Of a stretch of DNA of 64,000 nucleotides, positions 46,560 to 56,309 are shown one piece after another. The DNA comes from Leuctra nigra. Its lineage: Eukaryota; Arthropoda; Insecta; Plecoptera; Leuctridae. The DNA lies in the NCBI GenBank assembly GCA_934045905.1, contig OW203773.1, positions 21,191,246 to 21,255,245 on the forward strand, read 5' to 3'. The notes below the pieces were generated by a model. That model had not been told where the DNA came from. It made no database searches and saw only the letters and a list, made by a program, of their open reading frames with translations. Every line of letters starts with the position of its first letter. Position 1 is the stretch's first letter. Both the position numbers and the translations under genes were made by a program.

Positions 46560-48665
46560 TTAGTCTCTATCAAAATTAAAATTTAAATGTAGAAGTTTTC
46601 GAAATGTTTTTACTTCAGCCTTGTTTATATTTTCATTGTTTATTATGTTGGCTGGTAATTCATTCCAATCATCTATGGTTTGATTGAAGAAAGAATTTTT
46701 CAAAATGTCTGTCCGAAATGTTCTTGTTTTGAGTGTCCATTCATGATTGTCTCTTCCTTGCCTTGTCTTCCTCTCCAGCCGCTCCTTAAATTCCTTCCAA
46801 CCACCTACACCATTCCAAATCCGCCACAAGTTGCAAAGCCTGGATGTTTTCCGTCTCTCCTCCATTGACTCCCATTCCAAATCCAACATCAATTGCTTCA
46901 CGCTTACTCTCTCCTTAACAACTCGCCCTTGTTCATTTCTTCTTGTTTCCCACTTCCTTACTTTATTCGTAACTCTTCTTGCTGCAATTTTCTGAACCTT
47001 TTCTACTTGCTGTATCCCTTTCTTACTATGAACATCCCATACCGCCCCACCGTAGTCAAGTATTGGCCTTATAATTGTCTTGTACGCCTGGATCTTGACA
47101 GCAGTGTCTGCCCCTCTCAAAGATCTCATGACAAAATTCAAGTCGGTAATAGCTTTGGTTGTAACACTATTAACTTGCTTAGACCATTCAAGTTTTTCAT
47201 TCAACCAAATACCGAGATACTTGTATTCATTAACTCTATCAAGTATGTCATTACCAAGAGTGTATGCAGGTTCTCGTACGGTCTTCTTCCGAGAAAAGTT
47301 CATCACCTTGCACTTACTAACATTCAACTTCATTTCATTCTCTGTCATCCACCATACAATCTGATTTAAATCTTCTTGTAATTGTATAATATCACTTTCG
47401 CCAACAATTTTCCGATAGATGACGCAGTCGTCAGCGAACAGCCTACATTCAGATTGAACATTTTGCTTCATATCGTTAATATAAACTATGAACAAAAGTG
47501 GTCCTAGGACGCTCCCCTGAGGAACTCCCGATGTAACCTGAGATTCATCTGAGCACTCATTTCCAACTCTAACTTTTTGGATTCGATCAGAAAGAAAATC
47601 TTTGATGACACTGACTACCGCCTTGTCAATAATTATAGTGTCAACTTTTCGAATAAGTGCCCCATGTGGGACCTTATCAAAGGCTTTCTGGAGGTCAAGG
47701 AATACTGCATCTATTTCTTCTCCCTTATCAACCGTGTCCGCAAGGTCTTGTACCAAACTGGTTAGCTGAGTCTCGCAAGAATATCCACATCGAAATCCAT
47801 GTTGTTCCTTAATGAACCATCCCAATCTTTCAATTGTTTCATGCAGGTAATTACCTACTACTCTTTCAAATATTTTTGAAACTGCAGAGGTCAAGCTTAT
47901 AGGCCTATAATTGCTAGGATTACTACGATCACCGCCTTTGTAAATTGGGATGACGATTGCCTTTTTCCAATCTTTCGGAATCACTCTCTCTACTAAAATC
48001 ATATTAAATAATTTATTGAGAAACATAGATACTGCAAGGCCACCAAATTTTAGCATTGTATGCGTAAAGCCATCTTCTCCTGGAGCTTTACCTTTCTTCA
48101 GTTTTCCAATAATTTTGTGAACTGTTGTCACATCACATGTTATAGGAGATGGTCCTCTATTGTTGTTGTCCAAAGCATCATTTTTAACAACTTGCACTTG
48201 ATCCTTATTAAATACCTTCATGTAGCATGCATTTAACAGCGAAGCCTTTTCTTTGTCAGTTGTATGTGCATGGCCTTCAGAGTCAATCAATGTTGGAAGA
48301 TCAATTTCACTTCTCTTTTGTGACCTAACATGTCTGTACAAGTTTTTCCATCCACCTCCCTCATCACCTTTCTTGAACATTCCCATCATGTACTTTCCTT
48401 TGGCCTCCTTCTTAGCAACATTTAACTTTCTTCTAGCTGCCAACAACTTCTTATCTCCACTTTTGTCCCACTTATACTTGTTATGCAATTGTCTCACTTT
48501 TCTTTTTAAATTGTGTATCTTCTTATTATAAAACGGAGGATCACCTTCTTTCTTGACCAGCCCTTTAGGGACACAGTTAATCAAAGCATTTTCAATTATT
48601 TTACCAAACTCAATCCAAGCTTCTTCAACATTATAAGTTTTTGAGTCCCACTCTTCAAACAGATC
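46560..48665 (-). CDS. LINE ORF2, reverse transcriptase part
   Basis: This is the C-terminal part of the LINE polyprotein, which copies element RNA into DNA at the nicked target site. Counting in the 727-residue open frame whose first 25 residues lie in the inserted MITE: YRPISLTSAVSKIFE at 279-293, EQHGFR at 313-318, the first catalytic aspartate in FLDLQKAFDKVPH at 348-360, SGVPQGSVLGPLLF at 405-418, and FADD at 436-439. A thumb and C-terminal region follow (AARRVTNKV, LEWESMEERRK, FFNQTIDDWNELP), typical of CR1/L2/Rex-type LINEs. No internal stop or frameshift is seen. It is separated from the endonuclease part only by the MITE at 48669-48895, so no normal ORF2 protein can be made from this copy. 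Confidence 0.9.
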   Translation of the reverse strand, partial: DLFEEWDSKTYNVEEAWIEFGKIIENALINCVPKGLVKKEGDPPFYNKKIHNLKRKVRQLHNKYKWDKSGDKKLLAARRKLNVAKKEAKGKYMMGMFKKGDEGGGWKNLYRHVRSQKRSEIDLPTLIDSEGHAHTTDKEKASLLNACYMKVFNKDQVQVVKNDALDNNNRGPSPITCDVTTVHKIIGKLKKGKAPGEDGFTHTMLKFGGLAVSMFLNKLFNMILVERVIPKDWKKAIVIPIYKGGDRSNPSNYRPISLTSAVSKIFERVVGNYLHETIERLGWFIKEQHGFRCGYSCETQLTSLVQDLADTVDKGEEIDAVFLDLQKAFDKVPHGALIRKVDTIIIDKAVVSVIKDFLSDRIQKVRVGNECSDESQVTSGVPQGSVLGPLLFIVYINDMKQNVQSECRLFADDCVIYRKIVGESDIIQLQEDLNQIVWWMTENEMKLNVSKCKVMNFSRKKTVREPAYTLGNDILDRVNEYKYLGIWLNEKLEWSKQVNSVTTKAITDLNFVMRSLRGADTAVKIQAYKTIIRPILDYGGAVWDVHSKKGIQQVEKVQKIAARRVTNKVRKWETRRNEQGRVVKERVSVKQLMLDLEWESMEERRKTSRLCNLWRIWNGVGGWKEFKERLERKTRQGRDNHEWTLKTRTFRTDILKNSFFNQTIDDWNELPANIINNENINKAEVKTFRKLLHLNFNFDRD

Positions 48666-48668
48666 TAA

Positions 48669-48895
48669 AGGTGGATTCACACGGCCGTTCCAAACTTCGA
48701 GTTTGAAACTCAAGTTTGCCGAAGTTCCGAATCGCCGCTCCAAAAACTCCCGTGTGAACTATGAAAGTTTGAAACTCAATCCTCACAGTTCGAATCTTTT
48801 CATAGTTCACACGAAGGTTTTTGGAACGGTGATTCGGAACTTCGGCAAACTTGAGTTTCAAACTCGAAGTTTGGAACGGCCGTGTGAATCCACCT
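48669..48895. mobile_element. PIF/Harbinger-type palindromic MITE inside LINE ORF2
   Basis: A 227-bp element starts AGGTGGATTCACACGGCCG and ends with the exact inverted complement. TAA lies on both sides (48666-48668 and 48896-48898). Symmetry extends through most of its length, with the arms meeting near 48785. The ATTYACACGG part of the terminus resembles the MITE at 11014-11172, suggesting a shared transposase family. Insertion adds 230 bp in total and shifts the frame. Confidence 0.85.
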
Positions 48896-48898
48896 TAA

Positions 48899-49831
48899 GA
48901 GCTCAATTCGGAAAACATTCTTATCGGCCCTCTTGAAATTCCAAAGCACCTTGTCTCCATGTACAATATTTCTGCCTTCTCTAGTGGTTCCCAACATAAT
49001 GTCTGTCAGAACAATGCTATGATCACTGATCCCTTTACCAACAGTACATTTAACTATATTGTTTACTGGTTTTACCAAAACTATATCCAATAAGTTAGAA
49101 CGGTTTACATCCATGGATCTGGTTCCGCATTTTACCGGCATTTCAAATCCATGATTCATAATTTGATGTATCAGCTCCTGTTTGTTATGCTTTCCTCCAA
49201 AACCTTGATTCCATGAAACTTCAGGGAAATTTAAATCCCCTGCTATTATCACCATGTCATCCACACCGTAGTCCCGAACAGCCTCATCTAGGTCTTGTAA
49301 AAATTTCAGGCCTCCATCTCCACTTCTGTAGCATCCAATTACATCAATATATTTGCTGGATCCTACCGAAATCCGAACACAAATCATTTCCTGAACAACA
49401 CTTGTCCACTTCAGCATTCCATTTAACTCAGTTCTGGAAGCTACAAGCACTCCACCTCCGTGCCTGTTGCGATCCCTCCTGTGGATTTCATATCCATTTA
49501 ATCGGATTTCACTGGAATATATATCGTCACAAAGCCAAGTTTCCACTACTACTGCAATATCTGGATTATAAGTTTCTATTAAAGTAGTGAATTCAGACAT
49601 TTTATTTAGTATACTCCGGGCATTTACTAATAAGAGTCTGATTGATTTTCCTAAACTCGTAAAAGATTTTTTCTTCAGTTCTATAGAAATAACTGGGATT
49701 TTTGCGTCACACTTTTCCATGACACAATTTGTGCATAATATATTACTACTGGCCACTAACATATCCGAAAATGTATTTGGACTTCGCTGCCTTGCACCGA
49801 AGTCCATTACAAGTTTTCCGTTATTAAACAT
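48899..49831 (-). CDS. LINE ORF2, endonuclease part (interrupted)
   Basis: This is the N-terminal part of ORF2, an APE-type endonuclease that nicks target DNA to start reverse transcription. Residues from the start at 49831: LLLVNARSI at 66-74, ETW at 97-99, RHGGGVLVA at 123-131, GDLN at 198-201 and SDHS at 269-272. These are the expected metal-binding and catalytic blocks, and none is broken. The frame continues into the inserted MITE and stops there at 48800. A CTNCVMEKC stretch at 33-41 may be a short cysteine motif. The start overlaps the ORF1 stop by 25 bases in another frame. Confidence 0.85.
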
Positions 49832-52494
49832 TCTCCATACATGTATTCACCAAAATCCCTATCTGGCATAGTCTGATGTTCCAGCACAGGATTGCTCTGT
49901 GGTAGTCTATATTGTTGGTGGTGCCCATTATTCTGTTCACCACGAACATATTGCCATGCTTGATTGTTATATTTCTGCTGAGATTGGTAAAGTTGATGGT
50001 TTGTATGGTTAAAATGATCTGAGGGGGCCAACAGATTTTCAATATTTTGGAGCTGAGGTTGACCTTGTTGAAGACGTGGCGCTAGCTGATGTTGAAGAAG
50101 ACTTGGCGTTTGTTGATGTATCCGATCTAAGGGAGCCGACTGATTTTGAATATATTGGAGCTGAGGTTGATCTTGTTGAAGTTGCTGAAGACTTGGCGCT
50201 TGTAGGTATATCTGATCTGAGGGAGCCAACTTATTTTGAAGATATTGGAGCTGAGGTTGAGCATGTTGAAATTGTTGAAATTGTTGAAGACTTGGCGCTC
50301 GCTGACGTTGAAGACTTGGCGCTTGTTGGCATACCTGATTTGAGGGAGCCAACTTATTTTGAAGATATTGGAGCTGAGGTTGATCTTGTTGAAGTTGCTG
50401 AAGACTTGGCGCTTGTTGGCATACCTGATTTGAGGGAGCCAACTTATTTTGAAGATATTGGAGCTGAGGTTGAGCATGTTGAAGTTGTTGAAAACTTGGC
50501 GTTTGATGTTGAAAACTTGGTTCTTGTTGGTAAATCCGATCTGAAGGAGCCAACTGATTTTGAAGATATTGGAGATGAGGTTGACCTTGTTGAAGTTGTT
50601 GTTGAAGACTCGACGCTCGCTGATGTTGAAGACTATGCGATTGTTGGTATATCTGATCCGAGGAGGCCGACTGATTTTGAATATTTTGGAGCTTTGGAGC
50701 TTGTTGAATTTGTTGAAAACTTGGCGCTCGCTGATGTTGAAAACTTTGCGCTTGTTGGTAGATCCGATCTGAGGGAGCCAACTGATTTTGAATATTTTGG
50801 ATCTTTGGAGCTTGTTGAAGTTGTTGTTGAAGACTCGGCGCTCGCTGATGTTGAAGACTATGCGATTGTTGGTATATCTGATCTAAAGGAACATACTGGC
50901 ACCGTTTTTCTTTTGTTTCTTCTAACGGAGTTCTGTGGCTACATTGATTATGCAATTCATTAGGCTGATGAGGTTGTTGTCTTTGATGTCGTTGCTGATG
51001 TTGCTGAGACTGTGGATGCTGTACTTGATGCATACTTGTGTTAATTGTATTAACTTGAACACCATTTGATCTACGTGAATAATGACTCCGGCTTCGCTCT
51101 GTCACTCTCGAAAATGGTGCAAGTGAGTATTGTTTTACAGATATACCAGAGTTCTTAAACACGCTGAAAAGAACATCCTTCACAACAGCATGCGATAACT
51201 TTTCAGGTCCTACCACAATCCTTGGCATGGCAACATTCAAGATTCCTAAATCATGACAACACACTTTTAGTGCATGAATACCTTTAACAAAGTCTGCAAT
51301 ATTAGTGTTGTTGTCTTTAGAATTTTCTTTCGACACAACATACAAAACTGTTCTTTCTTGACCATCAACTTTGCTCCGACAATGAGTAACTGCCACTTCA
51401 CCTACTATCTTGGCCTGTTTTAGTACTTCATCTCTACCACCAAATCTATGCTGGACTTCCGCAGCTACCCCTCTATTCATCAGAGCATCCCTGGCAATGC
51501 ATAAAGCAAACGCAACGCCGTCCGGAGCCCCGAACATATCTCCCTTGATGTCCTCAATTACAATATCTCTTTCACTTTCCTTGACGCATTGACTTACACT
51601 TGGTCTTCCTGCATTGACCGGTAATTCCTCAACAGACGCAATACTAGCTCGGTCATCAACAATTACTACTGAAGCTTGGTCAATGGTCGATTCTTGTAAC
51701 TCGTCAGCTTTGCAATTTTTGTCTTGTTTATGCATTTTCGCCGGAGTTTCGTCCAAACAATATCCCAATTGGCTTTTCTTAAAGTTTATTTCGCTGCCAT
51801 CAAAACTCCCAACATGGAAGTCAACTATTAACTTCCTGACTTCTTTAACCTCCTCCACAATAACAGATTGGTCGCGATGAAGTTGTTGTAATTCATTCTT
51901 GAGCTCAATGACTTGACGGGACACTTCTGTTGTGTGTTCTCTATGCAGCTTGAACTCTTTGGCTATGAAACCAACACCAATAGCAGTCCCTTGCTTGTGA
52001 ATGGCATCACAACCCTTACACCACCATCTAAGCCCAACGTTGTTCTGGAACTCTTTAAAGATCTTTCTGGAGATGTCTGCACACGCAATATGATATTGAA
52101 TCCCGCAGTACAACTCACAAGTGACTTTCTCATCATCATCTACAATATCAATCTTGCACATCGGATTTCCACACATTACTGGCTCTACCGTCTTGGTCTT
52201 AGGTCGAGTTGATCCACTACTATTCCTGGACACCTCAAATACAACTAGATCAGGATCATCATTTGCATTCGAAATCACATCTCTCAACTTTGTAACAAGA
52301 TCAGCTTTACGTTCATTCGTTGTCTTAATTCCTCTTCTTTCCAGTTCAATTTTTATCTCATACAATTTCAGGTCGCTTATTCCAACACATTCATGGTCCT
52401 TGACTCTGATATTATTCATTGCAAGAAGGCTCTGATAATCTCTGATAAAAAGTGACGTTGATTTCAAAATAGCAAAAATCTTTGAAATCACCAA
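49807..52494 (-). CDS. LINE ORF1 protein with SAP, PHD-like and Gln-rich regions
   Basis: ORF1 proteins of this LINE group accompany element RNA and may guide the complex to chromatin. The 895-residue frame has a SAP-like helix pair at about 40-75 (LKLYEIKIELERRG). A PHD-like C4HC3 finger follows with C108, C113, C126, C130, H135, C138, C159 and C162. A likely coiled coil is at about 178-225, and a mixed region at about 320-460 is not recognised. From about 495 to 860 there is a Gln/Pro-rich tract of imperfect 35-40-residue repeats with the motif LAPSDRIYQQ. A second Met at residue 26, just before the SAP region, is an alternative start. No stop or frameshift is seen. The combination of DNA-binding and histone-reading domains is inference from motif spacing. 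Confidence 0.85.
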   Translation of the reverse strand: MVISKIFAILKSTSLFIRDYQSLLAMNNIRVKDHECVGISDLKLYEIKIELERRGIKTTNERKADLVTKLRDVISNANDDPDLVVFEVSRNSSGSTRPKTKTVEPVMCGNPMCKIDIVDDDEKVTCELYCGIQYHIACADISRKIFKEFQNNVGLRWWCKGCDAIHKQGTAIGVGFIAKEFKLHREHTTEVSRQVIELKNELQQLHRDQSVIVEEVKEVRKLIVDFHVGSFDGSEINFKKSQLGYCLDETPAKMHKQDKNCKADELQESTIDQASVVIVDDRASIASVEELPVNAGRPSVSQCVKESERDIVIEDIKGDMFGAPDGVAFALCIARDALMNRGVAAEVQHRFGGRDEVLKQAKIVGEVAVTHCRSKVDGQERTVLYVVSKENSKDNNTNIADFVKGIHALKVCCHDLGILNVAMPRIVVGPEKLSHAVVKDVLFSVFKNSGISVKQYSLAPFSRVTERSRSHYSRRSNGVQVNTINTSMHQVQHPQSQQHQQRHQRQQPHQPNELHNQCSHRTPLEETKEKRCQYVPLDQIYQQSHSLQHQRAPSLQQQLQQAPKIQNIQNQLAPSDRIYQQAQSFQHQRAPSFQQIQQAPKLQNIQNQSASSDQIYQQSHSLQHQRASSLQQQLQQGQPHLQYLQNQLAPSDRIYQQEPSFQHQTPSFQQLQHAQPQLQYLQNKLAPSNQVCQQAPSLQQLQQDQPQLQYLQNKLAPSNQVCQQAPSLQRQRAPSLQQFQQFQHAQPQLQYLQNKLAPSDQIYLQAPSLQQLQQDQPQLQYIQNQSAPLDRIHQQTPSLLQHQLAPRLQQGQPQLQNIENLLAPSDHFNHTNHQLYQSQQKYNNQAWQYVRGEQNNGHHQQYRLPQSNPVLEHQTMPDRDFGEYMYGECLITENL
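50030..50905 (-). repeat. Coding tandem repeats in LINE ORF1
   Basis: About nine imperfect units of roughly 80-115 bases keep the reading frame and encode LQ-rich blocks (APSLQQLQQ, LQYLQNKLAPS). The opposite strand is also open for 295 codons across this tract (50076-50963), an effect of the repeat composition. Confidence 0.8.
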
Positions 52495-52500
52495 ACTATT

Positions 52501-53376
52501 ATAATATTAAAACACATACAGCTTCGTGAAAAAATCAGCCCTTGCTTAGCAAATTGCATCAAAATGAAGAAGAGTTCTTACTTTATAAAATCTACTCACT
52601 TAGAAGGTTCTTCACAAGTCTGGTAACGGAAAATACTTTAAAATACTGTAGACCAAATATTCTTCCTCCTTCTACCACTTAAAAAACTTTTTTTTTTTTT
52701 TGAAATATTATTTCATCGTTGTGTCATCTTAAAACATTTTAAAACATTGAGTGAGATATCTCACTATTATGACTTCAACATTTTAGGTGACAAAAAAAAT
52801 ATAAATTTGTTATGAATATTGTCAGAATGAAAACTAATTTCGGCGGTTAGAATTATTATGAAAACATAAAATGCGGAAGAAAATTCCAAGGAACACAATT
52901 CGTCGAGAAAATAGAACAACAATTAAATAAATACGAATAATTTGATATAAAAATTACTTCATATGATTTACGAAAAATTAATAAATTGATAATTTTCTGT
53001 CCTAAGAATCAAGAAATGTATTTACACGGGTGTCTACATTTCAAAATTTATTGCGCGAATCTCTTTTTTTTGTGTTCTTCTGAATCTAGTTCACACGAAT
53101 TTCTCACAAAATATGCATTACTATTCTGTTCTTCTACCCAATGATTTCTAGCAAGATCAGCCTCTTAGTTTCATCGGAAAACTAAAGTATAGTTTATACT
53201 AAGGGAGAGCCAGTAGTCCATTCTTCTATCTCAAAGTCTCAAGTAGATTTTCCGAAAATATTTTTTGTTGAATTTTAATGTTATATTAATTTGTTCAACA
53301 TTTATATTTTAATGTAAAAGATTCATCAAATGTCTTGTAACTTGCCACTCTCGACTTATATTAAGTTTTCAATATT
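52501..53376. other. LINE 5' flank and upstream region of a small gene
   Basis: AT-rich DNA with a T run at about 52689-52701. It may contain the LINE 5' untranslated region and the promoter of the gene at 53377, but no TATA box or initiator is convincing. Confidence 0.3.
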
Positions 53377-53448
53377 ATGTCTTCAGAAGATGAGGAAATT
53401 TTAAGAAAATTATTTAGAATTTGGCGTCTAGCTTCTAAAAACGTACGG
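53377..53448 (+). CDS. Small unidentified gene, coding exon 1
   Basis: ATG opens 24 codons (MSSEDEEILRKLFRIW, then RLASKNVR), acidic then basic. The exon ends CGG and is followed directly by GTAAGTG, a near-perfect splice donor, at codon phase 0. The intron would be 364 bp (53449-53812) and the next exon starts in phase 0, so the joined frame encodes 76 residues. I do not recognise the protein. Its N-terminus resembles no family well enough to name. Expression is unproven; a longer frame reading into the intron (to 53619) is the alternative. Confidence 0.45.
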
Positions 53449-53812
53449 GTAAGTGTATATATAAAAATCTTAAGAAATACCTTAATGTCACATACATACT
53501 TATTATTTTTTGGAAAATATCTATCGGTGGAACATAGTTTAAATCTAATATTTACTTGGAAAATTACTGTGTTTTTTCGAACTTGCCGTGTTAAAGATAG
53601 GGCTAACTCAAATTTATAAAGTGATATATCTTGGAAAATAGTTCGGCTACCCCACTTTTTCTTTCGTTTATCTATTAAATAAGCATATTTGTTCAGATAT
53701 CTATCGGAGACCTATACATCCCCCCTTATATGTACGACGGACATTGGAAAGTAAGAGTACGTAAGAACGAGTGTTCCAGGAATCGCACCCTGTCTTCTAT
53801 TGTATTGATCAG

Positions 53813-53971
53813 GTGATCCGGTACAGCTATTGCCAAGGGAGGCTGGGGTGTGAGATGCTATCTGCAGTGTTGAAGGAGAATCTCGGCGGATTTCCAGAGG
53901 TCCAGGAAGAGATCCAGCAAGCCTCCAGGGCTTTGGATGATGAACACTCCAGACGTTTGGTCCAGACATGA
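53813..53971 (+). CDS. Small unidentified gene, terminal coding exon
   Basis: It follows a pyrimidine-rich acceptor (CCTGTCTTCTATTG, then TATTGATCAG). Fifty-two codons run to TGA at 53969-53971. The product is mixed-charge and probably helical (CEMLSAVLKENLGGFPEVQE, then EIQQASRALDDEHSRRLVQT). GC content is clearly higher than the flanks, as in real exons of AT-rich genomes. A polyadenylation signal lies 137 bases after the stop. No domain is recognised. Further upstream exons are possible instead of the one at 53377. Confidence 0.5.
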   Translation: MIRYSYCQGRLGCEMLSAVLKENLGGFPEVQEEIQQASRALDDEHSRRLVQT

Positions 53972-54107
53972 TCATCTGAGCAGTACGTGTGGCGCAGTCA
54001 TTTCATGCGGTGCGGACAAATCATGCTTTTAGGTTATGGTGCAGAGACTTTGTTGAAACTGCTATGAATATATTTTGAAAAATATTCCAAAACTAGCATA
54101 ACATTTC

Positions 54108-54113
54108 AATAAA
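54108..54113 (+). terminator. Polyadenylation signal AATAAA
   Basis: AATAAA follows about 136 bases of AT-rich sequence after the stop codon at 53971, a normal position for the 3' end of a short insect gene. Confidence 0.45.
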
Positions 54114-54164
54114 ATTGCAAATTTGCAAAATCACTTGACAGATTTTCATGATTTTTTTTTTATG

Positions 54165-54325
54165 TTGGTACGAGTGACGATGCCAAATTTGTAAGTGATC
54201 AATCCAACGGTTACTTTTTAATTATAAAAAAACTCACAGGATCTCGTTCAAAAGCATGCACTAGATCTCTCATATGACATTAGTGTGTGTACAAAATTTC
54301 TGATCGATCGGTTGGTATTTATAAA
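54165..54325 (-). mobile_element. Helitron-like fragment
   Basis: The minus strand matches the family segment CGATCAGAAATTTTGTACAC, ACACTAATGTCATATGAGAG and GAACGAGATCCTGTGAG. Ends are missing. Confidence 0.55.
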
Positions 54326-54513
54326 CATTTACCTAACTGAGGGAATCAGTAAAAACCATATTTCACAATTAAAAATTGGTTTGTATTGAATTTCGGCCAT
54401 GAACTCCTATTTTACTATTCTTCTAGTTCTTTATCTTCTTGTGAGACACTCTTTTTAACGCATTCGCCAAGCATTTCTTATTTTTTATTTTAGCTCTAAA
54501 TTTATACGATTTT
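54326..54513. other. Unassigned spacer
   Basis: I see nothing definite here. Confidence 0.3.
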
Positions 54514-56309
54514 TTGAGCGAGCGAAGCGAGCGACTCCATTTGGCTCTTTTAGCACGGACCTCTGTTTTTTTTTTTGTTTTTTTTTTGTTTTTGTTTTTG
54601 TATGCTAAAGGAAGCAATAGAAGTCGCACCGTTTCACCGATCGACCTGAAATTTTGCACACATGTAAAGACAACCTTCTCTGTTTGCAGACCCAATTTTT
54701 TTTTGAAATCCATCCATTGGTTCATTGTTAAAATAAGTATCTCCTGATAGCCTAAAAAATGAAAATGGTCTTCGAGAAATGTGATCAAACTCATATTTAG
54801 CATGGTCAGTAAGACCAACAATGTCACTTATTTTACCAATTTTCAGCCGAATCTGTCAAGAAAGTATGCACTTATTGACATTTTTAATAGCTGTCAGAAA
54901 TGAAACATTGAAAATGAATGTCTTTCCAATGCAACTGAATCTGATTTGCTTTAGGTACAAGAGTGTTTTGATGGTATGTACACTTTTTTAGTGAAAAGCA
55001 GATATTTTTATGTTTATTGAGTTGATCAAATTTGAATAATTCAATTTGGATCATAGTTTCCAACAAATCATTTCGAGTTTTTAAGGACCTTGATTGTCTT
55101 TTCGTCAATTCGTAGTTCTGATGGCCGTGCCTCCCGTGTTTCTACTTGGCTGATTTTGCATCCAGGAGGGATTAGAAACATAAGCTCACATTTCAATAAT
55201 ATCATTGAGTGGCGTTTGTTCTCTTCTAGCGTTCACACGTCATTCCAAATCTCTACTGCATTTTGCTTCTTTTCGTTGATAATTTTGGCAATTTGGTGTA
55301 CTTTGAGAAGGTATTAGTAAAATTGAATCGCTTTTAAAGCATAGATATTAGGTATCTACAGTTTTTGTCCAGGGGATTGATTATTTCAAATTATTTTCTT
55401 CTTGGAAACGTTGGATTCATTCCGTTTCTAAACTAGGTAGTTACTATTTTACCTGATCCGTTTTTTTGTGTGGAACTTTGATTCCTTTCGCTTATTAGTT
55501 GAAAGGTGTTTACTTTATTTTCATATTTGCGAAGTTTTGTTCAAGATTCATTTCGTAACATTACGACATTGAATACATTACGTCTTTGAGCACACATTTC
55601 GTGCATTTCAAACATTGATCACACAAATATTATTGTACTTTAATTAGGTAGGTACTCTACTTCTTACTTTTTCATTACCTATCTTATCCCTATTTAAACA
55701 TGCCGAAAAATGGAAAGACTTCTGCTAGAATGAAAGCCATAAAGGCGAAAAAGCGTCTGCGTGAAATTGAAGATCAAGAAACTGACGAAGCTAAATCTAA
55801 AAGGTTGAAACAAAATGTCGTTAATAATAAAGCATCAAGGAGCAAAGAGACCCCCGACCAGACTGCTGCAAGGAGATACTCAAACAATCAACGCAATACC
55901 CGCTCTCGTGCAGCGGGTATTGCCGATTGACCGACCAACTAAAAACTTCGCATGGTAATTGGTAGCAACATTTAAGGTATTTTTGCCAATTTTCAGTCTA
56001 ATTTGTAGTTATTTTCAAAAGTTTATCATATCATATGAGTGGTCCCAGGTATATTGTTTGAAGGATATCATGTGATTTTTGAAACTTAACAATGAACCGT
56101 TCAATCAAAGGTTTAATCGATCAACTTAAAACTTAGCAAGGTTATTGGGACCAATATTTTTGGAAATTTTGGAGATATTTATACAAGTCTGTGACGAAAT
56201 TCAAGAATTATTGGCTTTTAATGACATTTTCGATAGACATAATTTCGGTTCGAGGTGTTGCGTGTATCCGTGCTCGCTCATCAACGCGTTACTCAGAGCG
56301 TTTTCCTAG
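54514..56309 (+). mobile_element. Helitron-like copy retaining a coding remnant
   Basis: The 5' end TTGAGCGAGCGAAGCGAGCG and 3' end with AACGCGTT hairpin and CCTAG delimit 1796 bp, longer than its relatives. The extra internal DNA (about 55090-55930) carries a promoter-like TATTTAA and an ORF resembling the start of Helitron RepHel proteins. The common 3' part resumes at about 55924 (TTGACCGACCAACTAAAAAC). This looks like an autonomous element that lost most of its coding region by internal deletion. Confidence 0.7.
55700..55930 (+). CDS. N-terminal remnant of a Helitron RepHel-type protein
   Basis: 76 codons start MPKNGKTSARMKAIKAKKRL and contain SKETPDQTAARRYSNNQR. Helitron polyproteins of animals commonly begin with basic, repeated ETPEQRAARL-like segments ahead of the Rep and helicase domains, and this matches that style. 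Rep (HUH) and Pif1-like helicase domains are absent. The frame ends as it enters the 3' common sequence, at the deletion junction. The leader TTATCCCTATTTAAAC just upstream could be a core promoter. It is unlikely to be a functional transposition protein. Confidence 0.55.
   Translation: MPKNGKTSARMKAIKAKKRLREIEDQETDEAKSKRLKQNVVNNKASRSKETPDQTAARRYSNNQRNTRSRAAGIAD

Larger units (their letters stand above)
46410..52500 (-). mobile_element. CR1/L2-group LINE, nearly complete
   Basis: On the minus strand it is ordered ORF1 (SAP, PHD-like, Gln-rich), then ORF2 (APE-type endonuclease, reverse transcriptase), then a short 3' region ending in an AATA tract. ORF1 and ORF2 overlap by 25 bases. The only disabling feature seen is the 227-bp MITE in ORF2. 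The 5' boundary and target duplication were not identified; 52500 is the ORF1 start, not the proven element start. The clade is inferred from the RT motifs and the two-ORF plan. Confidence 0.85.

Noticed and set aside
48669..48895. Short frames on both strands with the same start (MKLKFAEVPN)
   Set aside because: Identical starts on both strands simply reflect the near-perfect palindrome of the MITE.
50076..50963. Plus-strand open frame of 295 codons
   Set aside because: It lies opposite the Gln-rich coding repeats of LINE ORF1; CAG/CAA-rich repeats leave the complement open.
54514..54747. 77-codon frame starting MSERSERLHLA
   Set aside because: It arises from the GAGCGAGCG motif and T-rich tract of the Helitron-like 5' end.
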